Source of the DNA: Dermatemys mawii
Taxonomy: Eukaryota; Chordata; Testudines; Dermatemydidae
Assembly (NCBI GenBank): GCA_007922305.1
Contig: ML677374.1
Location: 11,474,689 to 11,538,688 of the forward strand
Direction of reading: 5' to 3'
Length of the DNA stretch: 64,000 nt
A model generated the notes under the pieces. That model was not told where the DNA came from, made no database searches, and saw only the letters and a list, made by a program, of their open reading frames with translations. Each line of letters starts with the position of its first letter. Position 1 is the stretch's first letter. Position numbers and translations under genes: made by a program. This document shows, piece by piece, positions 1 to 13,680 of the stretch.

Positions 1-38
1 AGTTAGTCTTTAAGGTGCCACAGGACTTTCTGTCACTT
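1..38. repeat. tip of a foldback retro-repeat
   Basis: The stretch ttagtctttaaggtgccaca at 4-23 matches the conserved end also found at 35498-35520 and 40010-40030. The element is cut by the window edge. Confidence 0.5.
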
Positions 39-3000
39 AAACAGAGGTTACAATTGTTAAGTCATCAACTAGTGCCTGGTAAATGTCACCACAAAAGGAC
101 TGTGCTGTGTAAATTAAAAAGTTGTACCATGTTTTTCTCAACCGCATTCAGTAAAGACGGTTGGATAGGGAGATACCATGGAACCAGACACCCCAGAAAA
201 AAACAAGGGATTATAGAACTGCAGGAAAAGCCTATCTGAGTCCAACCTCCTGCAAGACAGCTCTCTCCTTAGTGATGCACAGGTGCAACAAAGTAATGCA
301 TGCAAACTCTGTCAGTACATTGGCTTCAAAGGGAGTATACAACATGCTTAAATTTAAGCATGTTTGTAAAAGAATTGGGACCTATTTTATAGTGTCCTCC
401 TCCTACCAGACCAGGTTTTGTTCTTGCAGAATGAGCTCCCTTCCTGGGTTAGTTCTGTCTGAGCTTTCCCAAGGAATCCAGTGAAGCTGTTCCCAGCAGG
501 GTTAGTTTTATTTTAACCCTTCTCAACAAACCAACCAAAACCTTGCTGACTCTTCCCTCAACGTCTGTGCAAGCCAAGCAGTCCCTTCCCCAAGTCTGTC
601 CCTCACAGCAGTTACTTCAGTAACTCAAATTTCCTGGCTCTTATGTCAGAGCCTCAGCAATAAAGGACTCCACACAGTCTCCCTCTGTCTGTCTGGTTTC
701 TGGAACAATTCATCTCTGCAGCAGCACCAGCAGCAGCCCGTTCAGAGCCTGGCACCCACCCCCATAGCTTTCTGGTCTTCCAGGTCCTACTGACCTCTTT
801 TATAAAGGTTTCTAGCTTTTACAGGTGCAGTGGGTGGGGCTAATCAGCCACCCAGTCAGCTGCAGGTCTCTGACCCTCAGTCAATGTTATACCTGGTAAA
901 TACTTTGCTCAGCGAGGCTTGACTGCTGTGAGATTAAAAAGTCATAGAACAAAATAAAGGATGAGGGCCTCGGCAGACAAAAGCTAGGGACAAACATGAT
1001 GTCTGATAAGGTTATGATTTGGGAGTGAACCTCAGAGCTTCTAAATGTTGTGTCCCCCTCTCCCATGTTAATCGCTTTAATATGGTATGGCAGGCTTTAA
1101 CTAGTCAAGCAAATGATGCATTCAGGAATTAAGCAGAACAGAGTGTGTGCTATTTAGAGACAAATATGAACAACTGTAACCCCACCACTGGTTAGTAAGA
1201 ATTTGTATCTCTCAAAAGTGGATTGTCTACAGGGCACTTGGGAACTTGAAATATAGCATCTGAAATCACATATGGTAAGCAGTGAAGAGAAAGGACGTGT
1301 CACAATATACTCAATGTTGAGTGCTGTGCTATTCATCATGCTTGAGGGAAAAAAACAGAGAGAGTGATCAGGACTGAGCCCCCTAATAAAATACTTAGGA
1401 TCGAAAGCAATGGTGTTGCTCTAAAGCCAGTACCGTGGCATTGGAGTATTAAATGTACAGGGGGATATTCGGAGTTCATAAATGCCTCGTCAGATATTTG
1501 CTCTTTCTATTCAGAGCCCACACAGATAACATGCCGTCCCTCTAGATGAGACAATTTTGTGGTATTTACTGGAAAGAGATTTGTTTTGGATAATCACAAA
1601 TGCAGTTAACATTTGTGGAGCATGTTTTTATTTACATATGAATGGGTACCATCAGTAAAAATATCCTACAATCCTGAGGTTGTTTTTTTTTAAGGACCAC
1701 TAAGTGCTCTGCTTTATCAGGCTTTCTCAAGGGTGCCAACTAACTGCACAGAAGGAGCCAGATGCCCCTCTCTCCTTTTGGGGGAAAAGATGACCCCATA
1801 ATAAAAAAAGAGCTGACTCGCTCCCAGTGTCTTTCCAAATACAGCTCCTGCTGGTGCAGCTCGAAATGCATTCCTTGTAACATTCTGTTAAACGTTTGGG
1901 TTGTTTTGATGTGTGACCTATGGGCAAAGACACTGGCAGCAAAGACTCTGCATCCCAGAGTTCAGAGAATTTTCTCTTTCAAAGATCAGTTCTTTCTCAG
2001 CCATGAGACTAATGTGTGGCCCTTGGGCATAGCAACAGTGTCTTGCAGCAGCCTCCGCTTGCCCTCAATAATAGCAATTTTGATAGCCGTTGCCAGATCC
2101 AGCCTTAAATTCATTTTTAAATGAAACCTTTTAGTTTGATTTGATTGAGTGCATTGCGCCCAACAGGAGAGACATGTCTGAATCTTCCATTGATGGCAAC
2201 TTACTCTGAAAAAGCCTGCAGCTTGACCATCTTTCATGTATACCCGGCCTGCCAGGCGAGTGACTCTCCTGTCAACTACCACTACTACTCAGCCTAAGGA
2301 CATTAACTATACGGTGTTATCTTCTCCCTTTACTAGCTAACGGGCAAACTTTTAGCTTATTAACTGTCTTTCCATATAACTGAGATGCTCAAGAGCCTAT
2401 ATATTTGTTTTCTCAACTGCTGATCCAAACCAGTCAGGCAGGCATCGATTCGGATTTACAGCTGCAATGAACCATGAGGGGAACTCAGAAGGGGGAAGCA
2501 TTGGGGACGATCTGGACTTTAAAGAAATAGACTCAGAAGTGCTACTGCTTAACTCTTGGATTAGACCAATAGTTTCACTGTCACCTTCACTGGAGTATGC
2601 TTCATATACCTGCTCCTTGACTGGGTGCATCCACTAGTAAGAACTGTTTAATAAGAAAGCTTCCTAGAATACATGTGGCTAGGTGGAGACTATGAAGTGA
2701 GGCCAATTGGTGAAAGAAAGTATTTTCCCTGGGGGAAGAAAATAGCATTTTCTTTGACTAGCTGAGAACTACTGAACAAGAAGCCCAGAGAGGTGACATG
2801 TACAGCCTCTGCTGTTTCTGCAGATCCTAGGTCACGTTTTGATGCTAAAGATTTTAAAGCAGGCAAAACCCATAAAGTCATAAGTGTCCTTGATGAAAAG
2901 ATGTAGTGGTCTCAGTTCAGTTACTTCATGAAAAAAACACCCCAAAACCATGATCCCTATTAGCACGAGTTTGAGAAGAGAGGACAGGGATTGAATGGTC

Positions 3001-3221
3001 CATGGGTACAGAGTTATTCTTTTATCTCTAATGGTAATCTCTCCAGAAATATGAAGAGACAGCAAGGGGCTAAATTTTCAGAAATAAGATTAAGGTGCTT
3101 ATGTGCTCACAAGTAACTTTCCGGGTGTGCAATGAAAACATTTGCAGGAGCAACAGCAATGACAAAATTGTCCTCTCTCATTTGAAGGCACTTTTGAAAT
3201 TTTAATGAAGCCTCTAATGGT

Positions 3222-3375
3222 TCCTGAAAAGTAGGTAACTATTGCTTCTCCTTGTTTTATCAGTGAGGATACTGGGTCAGATAGGGGTTTAGTGATTTAC
3301 CACAGTCACATATGCCTTTATTGGCAGCACTGGGATTAGAACTCAAGTCTGCTGGATCCCAGGCTCTGTGTTATA
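3222..3375 (-). repeat. MIR SINE remnant
   Basis: Reads on the plus strand as the reverse of the MIR core: an (a)ctgggtcagata region, then cacagtcacatatg, then gattagaactcaagtctgc, the usual order of a reversed MIR. Old and diverged. Confidence 0.55.
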
Positions 3376-4320
3376 AGGGCAGCTCCTGCTACCTTCCAGT
3401 GACTAATTTTGTCCATCAAAATGTGTAAGTTGTGTGAGTAAATTTTGCAGGTACAATACAGGTACTTGTTTCAAAATTTAGCTCAATCTAGAGAAGCAAA
3501 TACAGAGATCAGAAGAGTCAGGTGCACAGGACAAAACTGGGCCAATGCAGTTTGTAAAGGCTCCAACATTCCGGTAAAGATGCAGCATGGGGCATTCAGG
3601 GAGCAAACACTTATTTCTTCCACAGATGGATATGATAATAAGGATCTTTTAATTTAAACTATGCCTATTTATGCACCACTGAATGAAAAAGACAGTGAAT
3701 TAAAGTGCATATGAAAGGAAATCATAGCCCTCAGCACTCACTCTCAAACATTCCCTTTTAAGTCTCTTTGATGAAGGGCTGCTATATTTTGTCACTAAGT
3801 GCAATCGACTCTATTATCACTTCTTTGTTTTGAACACCCACCTCAGAAGTCATTAAATACTTGGCTTCTTAATGAGAATAGCTTATTCTTAGCCAATAAA
3901 TCATTTAAATGCCATATGCTAAAATAAAAAAGAAATTCAAAGAGCCAATTCACCCCCCCCCCCGTATCTTTTCCCGCAGTTTATGATTTAAAACTGACAT
4001 TAGTATAATCAATCAAATATAGCTTTTCTCCTTGGGGAAGTGTGAACAGACCACAGAAAAGGCTCAGTTTGACTTTGACGTACACATCACTTTATAGACA
4101 ACTTAGAAGCAATTCTTCCAGCATGACATAAATTCATTACATTTCTCTTGCCCTGGTATGCTTTGTTTGTTTAATTATTATTGAGAATATTTATTGTTAT
4201 TTATCTTCCATTTATTTAGTAACTTTTATCCCACAAATGCTTTACAAATTATGGGCCAAGTTCAGCTTGCCTTAATTCTCCAAGTAACTTTGACTTTGGT
4301 AGGGCTACTTGTGTGACTTA

Positions 4321-4558
4321 GGCCTGGTCTACAGTTACAAGTTTTACCTGTACAATTAGGGAGGTTATAATTTTTACTGCAGTAATTACACCAGGAAAAA
4401 TCCTAATCTGGGTAGTTATAGTGGTGTAAAAGTGATGTATACTGTTACAGTTATTTTCCTTCCCAAATGGGAATAAACTATACAGGGAGAAGCACTTTTA
4501 TACTAATATAACTGTGTTCATGCTAGAAGGGTTGGGTTGCTATACCAGGTACAAGCCC
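4321..4558. mobile_element. TTA-flanked non-autonomous DNA transposon (MITE)
   Basis: Starts GGCCTGGTCTACA directly after TTA and ends ...ACAAGCCC before TAA. The ends are rough inverted copies. Related in its tips to the family at 21438-21736, but the interior differs. No coding capacity. Confidence 0.55.
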
Positions 4559-5640
4559 TAAAGGTTACCTGTATTGGGCCCAGTTTTAAAGCCTTCAAGA
4601 AAGGTTTCTGCTGACATCAATGGGAGCTTTGCTTCGGTAACAAATTCCAGTCTCGGACCTCCCCATTCAGCAAAGCAGTTATATACAAGCTTAAGTTCCA
4701 CTGAATTCAATGGATTGATACTCCTGGAAAGGAGGTATTGCTTTTCAACCCATAAGTCTATTACTAACATCCCCCTCTATTAATTAAAAGGAACATCTAT
4801 GTCTAGTCACAGTCCCGATACTTCAGTGATGAAGAGCGTTTAGCTCTTCAGGCAACAAGACAAATCTGTTAATCTTATTAAACCAGACAACATTACAAAT
4901 GATCAGATGCTCCTTTTCCTGACACTTTGCACTAAATTCTGCAACATTAAAAATGACCGGGCACAAAATTCTTTATAAAATGCATGAGACAGGCAGACAA
5001 TCAAAGCTGTGATAGCCTTCAACTATCCAAACCTCACACAGAGTTTCCTGTGCCTCTGGGAATCTCTGCAGAGTTTGGCAGCTTAAAGTATCCCTCTGCA
5101 GAGTAAAGTCACCTTGTAGAAATAGTGTGGGGGGGGGGAAGGGGAGAGTTCTCTAGTCAAAATAAGTCGTTAACTATTTTCTTTCATTTAAAAATCAATT
5201 TAAAATTAAAATCAAGAAAATCAACCAGGTTGTGTTTTTCACGTAGCTTGGATTGTCATTGCAAAGCTTATCACTGAAAGATAAATCCAACGTAAGGGAG
5301 GTGAAAGCCTCCTCCCCGCCCTCTGTTATTTTTAATTTTCATATGTCTCTCTTTTGCCTCATTCCAGCCAGTGGAAAGTTCAGAAATACATTAAAAAGGA
5401 ATGACCTAGCCATATGACTGGCCCATTTGGAAACCAGAATCACTGGAAATTGCATTAAATAAGATTCTCATACGATTTATTCATTAAAAAGTTTAAATGG
5501 GTAGGTGCTTATTACCAAAGGCCTCTTCAGCAACAACAGATCACAGTGAAATCATGCACAAGCCTGCTAGCAAGTGCTGCTCTTCCTAGCCTGGTCTAAG
5601 GCTCTGATCTGACATACTCCGCTTCTCAATAGGAATTTTG

Positions 5641-6230
5641 CCTTAAGGACCCCGGCCTAAAGCGCTCTCACTGCAGCGCTTTAATGTTGCTGCTCTTTTT
5701 GCATCCCTCCCCCCCACATCTGCAGTCCTGCCAGGTCTCTACTGGCAGGGCTGCCAACGGGGAGCCAAAAAGGGGCAGAAATGCTAAAGCACTGCCCCGG
5801 CAGCACTTTTAGCCAGGTCCTTCAAAGCAGCAAAAGGATCCTGCTTAACGCGCTGCTGCGGCAGCGCTTTAATCTCCCTGCCCCTTCTGCACACACACCC
5901 TCTCCCCTCGCCGCCACCACCACCACTGATGGCAAAAAGGAGCAGCTACCCAGCCCCGGCGGCAGCAGGGGGGGCATGTGTGCAGAAGGGGCAGGGAGGT
6001 TAAAGCGCTGCCGCAGCAGTGTCTTAAGCAAGGTCCTCTTGCTGGTTTGAAGGACCCAGCTTAAAGCGCTGCCGGGGCAGTGCTTTAGCATTTCTGCCCC
6101 TTTTGCGCTTCCCTTGGCAGCCCTGCCAGCAGAGACCTGGCAGGACTGCAGATGGGAGGGCGAGGCGAGCAAAAAGAGCAGCAACCTTAAAGCGCTGCAG
6201 TGACAGCGCTTTAAGCCGGGTCCTTTAAAG
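5641..6230. repeat. 590-bp GC-rich near-palindromic foldback element
   Basis: The left arm (about 5641-5896) and the right arm (about 5978-6230) are inverted copies of each other with few differences, around a loop of about 80 bases. Both arms carry the same landmarks in mirror order: the AAGCGCT/GCAGCGCTTTAA motif, ttgctgctctttttgc, ctgcagtcctgccaggtctc, ggggcagaaatgctaaagca and cctgccccttctgcac. GC content is far above the surrounding intron. Open frames of up to 152 codons exist here but are explained by the base composition. It looks like a foldback DNA element, with no coding function seen. Confidence 0.8.
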
Positions 6231-6984
6231 CGCTGCTGCAGTAGCACTATATGGTCCCTGTTCCTTTTGCTCCCCTGCACAGCTGCTGATGGGGGAGAGG
6301 GACAAAAGGAACAGCTAACCAGTGGGGAGGGGGGACTCCTGATTCCCTAGCCCCGCCCCTTCTGCCATAGGCCCCAGCCCTTCCGGGAGAAGCTGCTCCC
6401 TCCCCCTGCACTGGTAAATCAAAAATTTTACTTTTGCCCCGGTGTAGAATCAAGCACTAAAACAATGTCTATGCAACACAATATAGTCTAGTTATTACCT
6501 CACTTTCTATAACCCAGTATAAGACTTCCATCTTCATTAAACAAATAGTTCTTTGCCCCATGATGCCACTGCACTAAGACTTAAAACCTGCCTCAGTTTA
6601 CAAGAGGGAGATGGCAAGAGAGCGCACTCAGTAAAGGGCTCTTTGGTCTAAACCTGGCTTCCCCTGTTGTCTGAAATTACCCGGATTTATTGATTGTCAG
6701 GGCCAGATGCAAGGCCAAGCCATATACGCAGGCTGTTGCAGAGGTGGGCTTTAGGAGGAGAGGATTTTGGGGGTTTGTGAGCAGCGTGATATTTATGTAG
6801 CAATTTATTGGAGGAGTGCATAGGGTTTTGGATAGGTGTCCCTCTCCCTCTTTGGGTATGAATCTATATAAATAGCTCAGATGATAGTTCTGTAATTGTT
6901 ATGAAGCTGCCACTGCATTCATACGTCTTACATACTACACAAGCAAAAACCTACACAAAGTGTTATTCAGAGAGACCAGGCTGG

Positions 6985-7105
6985 GTTTTCAAAAGCATTC
7001 GATGTTGGTCTATCACTGTCTTATGCTGAAATCAAGGGGAGTTTTACCATTGACCTCAATGAGAGCATTGCCAGGCTGGTGTTGAGAACTTTTCAAAATG
7101 CCACT
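6985..7105. repeat. palindromic MITE remnant
   Basis: A segment starting ggttttcaaaagcattcgat and ending cttttcaaaatgcca, with mirror-image 'cattgac(c/t)tcaat' text in the middle. Similar remnants lie at 17575-17690 and 31420-31540. Confidence 0.45.
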
Positions 7106-8789
7106 CGCTGTGTTTACAAAGGAATAAAAATCTTATTCTAGTTTCCACAATTTCATTAAAAGCAGTAATCCTTCCAAAAAAACCCAAAAAAAGTAAACTA
7201 AGCTCATGTTTTGTGTGAAGTCAGTTTCCAGAGATGTTCTGGGACTTTTCAGAACAATCAATACCAAGGAAACAATAAATAATCACAATCATTCTACCTA
7301 ATCTTATGAAGTCCTACCATTGTCATCTACAATTAACTGTCTGTATAAACTCAGAGTTACTAGATATCTTCTGATAAAAATGCCACACTAATAGTTTAAT
7401 GCTGGTTAAAACATTCATAATAGCTAAGCAAGCTTGCCTAAATCAATCAATCTATTGCAGTTTGGATGTGCTGCCATAATAGGTTAACCTGCAAAAGCTT
7501 ACGAGGCAGCATGGAAGTGAGTTCCCCTGAGCCTGAAAACTCATTTGCCATCAAAATGCATGACTACAGAGGTTATTCTGGGAAATCTATTTGATATAAG
7601 GACAATCTAAAAATATGTGCTTGTCCTGTGCAAAACAAATGCTTCAGGCTTGAAGTGTAGCCTGCGAGGATTCCAAGGGCTAGACTGGGAGAAGATGGAA
7701 TCCACCAGTGAGTGGCAATAAAGCAACCACAACATTTACTAATAAGATTGAATCTGTAGAAATTCAGAGTAATGATCAACAGCAGCTGATGAGAGCTTAG
7801 GAAACTAGAAAAGACTTGGGATCTGGAATCTTAGGACCTGATTCAAAAACCCACTGCCTTTCCATTGACTCCAGTGAACTTGGAATCACCTACTTAGAGC
7901 TGAACCTAATGGGAAAGCAGTCACCTTACCATAAGCACACTGACCACTCTGTTGGCCATCTCAGTAAAGACGCTAATGAGTGAATATGATGACTGAATTA
8001 TCTTTCTGCTCCTGGAGATGGAACTTTTCACAGTAGTACATCAGCTGAGAACTGCAAGGAAAGCTTGCCCTAACCTTCGTCTAACCGGTGCATAAAATGG
8101 AGAATTCCACTTTCCTATGTTGCCAGTATGGCCCTTTTCGCTATCACTAAATTCACACAAAGTCAAAGTCTAAGAGAAAAACATAGGGGAAAAACATAAG
8201 ATAAATGCTGAATATTTTATTACAATAAAACACTACGTAAAGGTAATAAACACACCTATAATCCCCTCATTTTGGGTGAAATTAATCATGGTGAGGGGTT
8301 CATCACAAAATCTGCATGCTACTTAAGCCCTGTGATTGATACTATAACAATAAACTCAAAGTCCAGCTTTTAAAAGGTGAGTGGTGTCTAAAGATAGGCA
8401 CCTAAATCCATACTTAGTCCCCAATATTGCATTAGCATTTGCTAGCATACACCCTTGTCTGGGTGCAAGTTCCAATTGAACCTTCAAGTCAGGACTGGGA
8501 GAAGCATTTAGAAGTCAATGGGCTTGAAGACCTGCACTAGCTCTGTGTACTAAAAGAGATTGCAAGGTTTTCATAGGTACTGAACAGCTGCAGCTTCTAC
8601 TAACTTCAAGGAGGAAAGATTAATCATGTGAAGCCTTAGAGAGTATTGGTACGCAAAGCTCCCATTGACTTCAGTGGGGGCAGGATATAACAATATATAT
8701 ATGCTCACTGGTGCTTTACAGCGTTATTTTTCTTTCTTGCACCAAAGGGAAAACGTAATTGTGTTAGAAAAGTGCATAATACCATAGAA

Positions 8790-8965
8790 TACTGCATCGT
8801 CTTGTGGTTAAGGCACTAGACTGGTACTCCTGGCTTGGCCTGCTGGGTGGACCTTGAACAATGACTCTTTGCCTCAGTTTTCCCATCTATAAAATGGGGA
8901 TAGCACTTTGCGATTTACTGATGAAACGCTATATTACAGGTAGGTATTAATATTATTATTGCCAA
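8790..8965 (+). repeat. MIR SINE
   Basis: Shows the MIR order: a tRNA-like cttgtggttaaggcac head, then ttgcctcagttttcccatct, then ataaaatggggatagcac and a tail of tattaatattattatt. A good match for an ancient MIR. Confidence 0.75.
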
Positions 8966-9017
8966 CTCTGCCAATGGCTGTGTATGTTCCTGGGCAAGTT
9001 GCTTAATTTCCCTGGTC

Positions 9018-9180
9018 AGAATTTTCAAGATTAACTAGCAGTTCAACTGGAGACACCTTAACAGGGCTTGATTTTAGTGCTGGGCACCCATGCTCTGAAA
9101 CTGTGTCCTCCCAAGGTGTCTTATGGCGGACAATAAAATTGAGGCATCCAGAGTCACTGGTCTCTTGAAAATCTTGGCCT
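9018..9180. mobile_element. small terminal-inverted-repeat element
   Basis: The left end GGTCAGAATTTTCAAGA mirrors the right end, which reads TCTTGAAAATCTTGGCC (about 14 of 17 positions). No coding capacity. Family not identified. Confidence 0.5.
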
Positions 9181-11657
9181 CATTGCCATCTGTATAACCA
9201 GGCTAATATTTTCCTTCCTTGCAGGTATAATGTGAAGATAAAGCTATTAATGTTTGTAAGGCACTCAGATATTGTGGTGATGGATAACCACGTGAGTTAA
9301 TTCGGAATGAACCTTGGCCATTTTTTTCCTTCTCATGAAAGAAATCTAGTCTGCATTCCTAGTTATTAGAAATCAATAACTCTCAACATTGATTTCCATT
9401 GTTAGCATATTTACAGTGAACTTTAAAAAAATTAAATTTAAATGAATAGTTGTCTGTCTCTCAACACAAAGAAATAAAATACTCTGTAAAATAACAACAA
9501 AATGATATAGCACGATCCAGTTTAATCAACTATTTGTTTCAGAGCTGCCATAATATATATCAGGCTGTTTAAACAGGACCCTTTCCTTATCATCTCTAAG
9601 ACAGCCCTAGAAGTGTGCTTTCAAACCTCAAGGACATTAAGTGGGTCTTTTGCTAAGTAAGTAAAGATATTCAGCAGCAGTGCGACTGCATGTCAGATTG
9701 AATTGATCTGTCCAGTCAAGGGTAGGAGGTACACTGAAAATGTCAGAAAATCCCATTGTAACCATTTGGGAATGCTATGTTCACAACATTGTCAATGGAC
9801 CCATAGACCGTACACGCGAGTTCCAAAACATTCTCATCTGCAGAGGGGCTAGCATATTCTACCACCACTACCAGAGAAATATGACCACAACCCCAAAGTC
9901 AGGCAAGCATCCCTATTTGAGCAGGGCACTTAATTTTAAGCATCTGCGGAAATGCTCTTGAATAAGGAAGGAGTTAAGCCTGTGTTTTATTGCTTTTCTT
10001 AATTGGAGCCCCAGGGTCTGAGATGTCCTGCAAATGTACTGATCCTAACAAACCATGAGGCTGTCTTGCATAGAGTATGATGAGCGTGTATGGCCATAAA
10101 TCTTCCAAAAAGTGGTAACTGCTATCATGGTTCTGTTTCACTGAGTTTGACTTCAGCGAACTGAAAGAATCAGAGAGGAGAAACTGATACCTTTTGAAAT
10201 AGCATCCCAACTGTGGGAGGCTGAATGTCCCACCACTGTACTGTAAAAGGCTTGGCAATCAAACTCAGCCAGCTGTGAAATTAATAATTCTTTGAGCATT
10301 GTCAGAAAGTAAATTTCAGCTTTGGTTTGGTTTTAGAAACGATAATCAATCAGTGATTTCACAACATTTCCCAGTGACCTTTTGGTGCATCCTGCACAAT
10401 ACAGGAGGTGTTGGGTTATTTTCTTTTTCTTTAAAGTATTGTGTTTCTTTGAACTCCAAGTAAAATGCTGATCAATAACCATTAATGACAAAATACTGGA
10501 TACACACAGACACAATATTTTGTGTATACACAAACACGCAAACAAAAAAAATACTCCATCAAGAAATGCAAATCAAGAGAGCCTAATGGTGATGATTTAA
10601 TCATAAGATGATTGCTTTAAGTATCACTTACTGACTTCTCATGGTGGGAGTTCTAATTTAGATGTGATCCATTACATCGTAATCATGATTTTATCTTTTT
10701 GGCAGAATTGGTCAATAGCAGCTCAGTTAGCTTGGCAAGGAAGGTCTATTCATAAATTGTTTGCATGCACAAAAAGTGCTAAGAGTCAGGACATCTATAT
10801 ATAGCACCCTCTTTCACATTACAGGAAGAAACATGAAAGAGAAGATGTTTTACGGAATCAAAAAATTACACCTTGTCCTGCTTAGTCATTTAAAAAGCCT
10901 ATTTCAGGGTCACATGGTAATCAAGAGGAAGTTGGCTTCTTAGTCCCAGACTTCTTGACTCCTCACATATTAATTCAGCTTTAATAATAACTTTCCTAGC
11001 AAATGGGCAATAAGTTTCTGCATAAATGTTTAAATTAATCTCCTGGATAAACATCAAATGATTGAATAAGAATTCAGATGAAAAAATGAGAGGCAACAAA
11101 AAATCTAAGCCTGAATCCCCTACACAGATGAAGCAGGAGACCACAAAGTCATAGCAAAACCTAGCCCAAGCTGTCTTGGCCCTGAAAGAGACAGATAGGA
11201 TTCAATCTCAAAAGATGTAGTTGACGTAAAATCCTGAATGGCTTGCTTGGAAGATGAGCTACAAAAGATTGCCATTGAAACTAGTAAAATTAAAGAAGAA
11301 ACTGCCTCCTTAAAGCTTAAGCTAGACAAACATTTTAAGAGCCGATACCAGCTCTTGACCAAATGGCGCTGCCCCCCTTCATTTGCTGAGTCAGAAGTTT
11401 GAAATACCTTGTTTTGTATTGCATTTGTAACCCATTTCATGTCTTTGATCCACGATTTGCCTGCATGATTTATCCCTGTCATATGAGACTGACTGGCGAT
11501 GTCCCGCCCCTCATATACCCGTGAGGGCTAGGAGGTTTGAGGAAAATGCAGTTCTCAGAAAGTCTGGAAGGTTGCACAAGATTCTACTAAGGTCCAGAAC
11601 ATTCTAGGAGATTAGTGAAAAATGAACCCACATATGGAGAATACCTGAATCATTTTA

Positions 11658-11965
11658 CAGCAGACTCTCGATTATCCAGGACTGGGTTAACCAGGTTGTG
11701 GATTAACCAGGATGTCAAAAAAATATGCGTAACTCGCAGAGCCGGCTCTGGCTTTGTTGCCGCCGCAAGCACAAAAAAAACAAACAAAAAAAACCCACCA
11801 GGGAGCAGGGCAGCCAGTGAACCAACATCCCCTCCCCCCCGACACAGGGCGGCTTGTTAACCAACCCCCCACCACCCAATATTTCCTATGGATGGTGATT
11901 ATCTGGAATTTTATTAGCCAGGATTAATTTTTTCACTATCATCCCGGATAATCAAGAGTCTACTG
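11658..11965. mobile_element. pogo/Tigger-like MITE with TA duplication
   Basis: Terminal inverted repeats: CAGCAGACTCTCGATTATCC at the left, and GGATAATCAAGAGTCTACTG at the right. Each is flanked by TA, the target site of the Tc1/mariner superfamily. The 308-base interior includes an A-rich and a C-rich tract and no intact transposase, so it is a non-autonomous copy. Confidence 0.8.
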
Positions 11966-12606
11966 TACTTCAGAAATCCTATTTTCGCTAACAATAAAAA
12001 TAGCACCCCAAGCCCGATGCCTCCCCCAGCCCAGCACCCCAGAAGGTTACCTGGGTGTCCTGCCACTAAATCCAGCTCTGAGCCTATTTTTTTGGTTTAA
12101 AGCAGGAGTCTGGAGCCATCGTAAGGCTGGGCCATATTTTAGATGAGTTGTATGCCATCAGCTTGCTTTGTCTGGATAATTATCTCTTATGAATTATCCA
12201 GAGTAGAAAACTGTCTCTGAACACATTGCCACAGCCGTCTGTCTCCAGCCTCTGCTACTGAATATTCCAGAATAAAGACTGTGTAGAACCAGATACCCAG
12301 AAGCAAGTCAAACCGTTCCTTTCCATCTCTTTTAACACATAAGTCTTGATCAAGCTCCACAAGGACTGTTAAAAACCAAGGATGTCAAAAATGTAAAACA
12401 AAACCCAATACTCACCCCCTTACTTCACTCTCCTTCCTTTATCCTAAAAAGTCAACTGTCTGAAATAGGCAAGATGTTTTTAAACTTGTTTCACATATTA
12501 TAATTTTAAAATTTCCCACGTTTCCTTGCATAATTACAGAGTAAAACAGCCATTCCTTTCAAGTAAACATTGCCATAAAATGCACAGTTCAGAGCACTAT
12601 ACAGCA

Positions 12607-12635
12607 AATAATAATAATAATAATAATAATAATAA
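12607..12635. repeat. AAT microsatellite
   Basis: About nine uninterrupted AAT units. Confidence 0.95.
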
Positions 12636-13105
12636 CTGAAGCAGTGTATTTCTGTTTGTATATAGCTGCACATTATACTGGAAAGAGGCAGTATTTTACA
12701 CATTTATCTTCCTCATAACACTTCTCCTGTTGCATATTAACAATGCTATTTTAGCAAGTTGTTAAATTATTTAACATTACTCTGACACTATTGTCTCTGT
12801 TTTGGCTACATTCCTTTTCCATATAGCTAGTGGAAAGCATTGCGCCCTGCAATCCATATTCTCTCTAAACCTTTGACTCTTACTTTCAAGCGATTCAACT
12901 CTTCTCAGCTTGAGGGATCAGTGTCCATGTTTCTGGACTCTCTAATGAAGTGAAGACAAATGATTATGCAGGCACCTTTTGCTTCTGCCCGAGGCAGTCT
13001 GTAGCATACCTCCATCCGTGTTCACAGATCTCTGCTTTTCTGTTAGTCCTCCTAAATTTCTCACACTATAGCAAAGGTGGCAGTCAGCAATGTGGGAATT
13101 GTCAC

Positions 13106-13215
13106 AGTGGACGAGCCCTGAGGTGCACCCAGTCCAGTATCCTGGCTCCAAAAGCTGCCAGAACTCCAGAGCTCCTCCAGAGGCAGACATAAGAACCCTG
13201 CAGTAGGCAGACATA
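13106..13215 (-). repeat. CR1-like 3' region fragment
   Basis: Contains ccagtccagtatcctggctc followed by a cagaggcagacataagaac tail, the text of a common sauropsid retroposon seen also at 28409-28515. Assignment to CR1 is by recall. Confidence 0.4.
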
Positions 13216-13330
13216 GGATCATATGCCCTCCGTATTAGGGTTTATCCCGATCTCTGATAATTGAGATGTTCTTAAATCCTGAAGAATGAGGTTTAATATT
13301 ACTTCCACCATTTTTTTTTTTACCATTTAT

Positions 13331-13680
13331 GAATTTTTAAGGCCAGAAGGGACCATGATGACAACCTAATCTTACCTTCTGCATACCACAGGTTAAAGAA
13401 CCTGACCCAATAATTTCTGCATCGAGCCCCTACCTTCTGTGGAGAATATTCATCTGCTCCAAGACAGATTAGATGGCATATGAAGCAGTGACCAGTTGCG
13501 CACAAAGAACAATGCCTTCCACTGCTCCCCAGAGCCATTGCATCCACAGAATTAATTATGACCTCTGGATATTCTCAATATCCATATAAACATCCAGCCT
13601 TTTATGAATTTTGTTACATTCTTGGCCTCAATGATTTCCTATGCAAGTGAGTTCTATAGTTGGGGAACCTTCTTACGGCA
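13331..13680 (-). repeat. CR1 LINE 3' fragment(s)
   Basis: The plus strand reads aaggccagaagggaccatga, then a ctgcataccacaggttaaa segment and aatgatttcctatgcaagtg, the reversed 3' part of a CR1 LINE. There may be two adjacent pieces with a break near 13560. Confidence 0.65.

Noticed and set aside
410..910. Possible old LTR or promoter with TATAAAA on the minus strand near 800
   Set aside because: No paired tips or duplication found; single motif is too weak.
5822..6280. 152-codon minus-strand frame
   Set aside because: It spans the 590-bp palindrome; length comes from GC-rich mirrored sequence, and no protein family is recognisable.
11120..11482. 120-codon minus-strand frame
   Set aside because: No family motif or splice context; the plus strand looks faintly coding too, so a decayed retro-copy is possible but unsupported.
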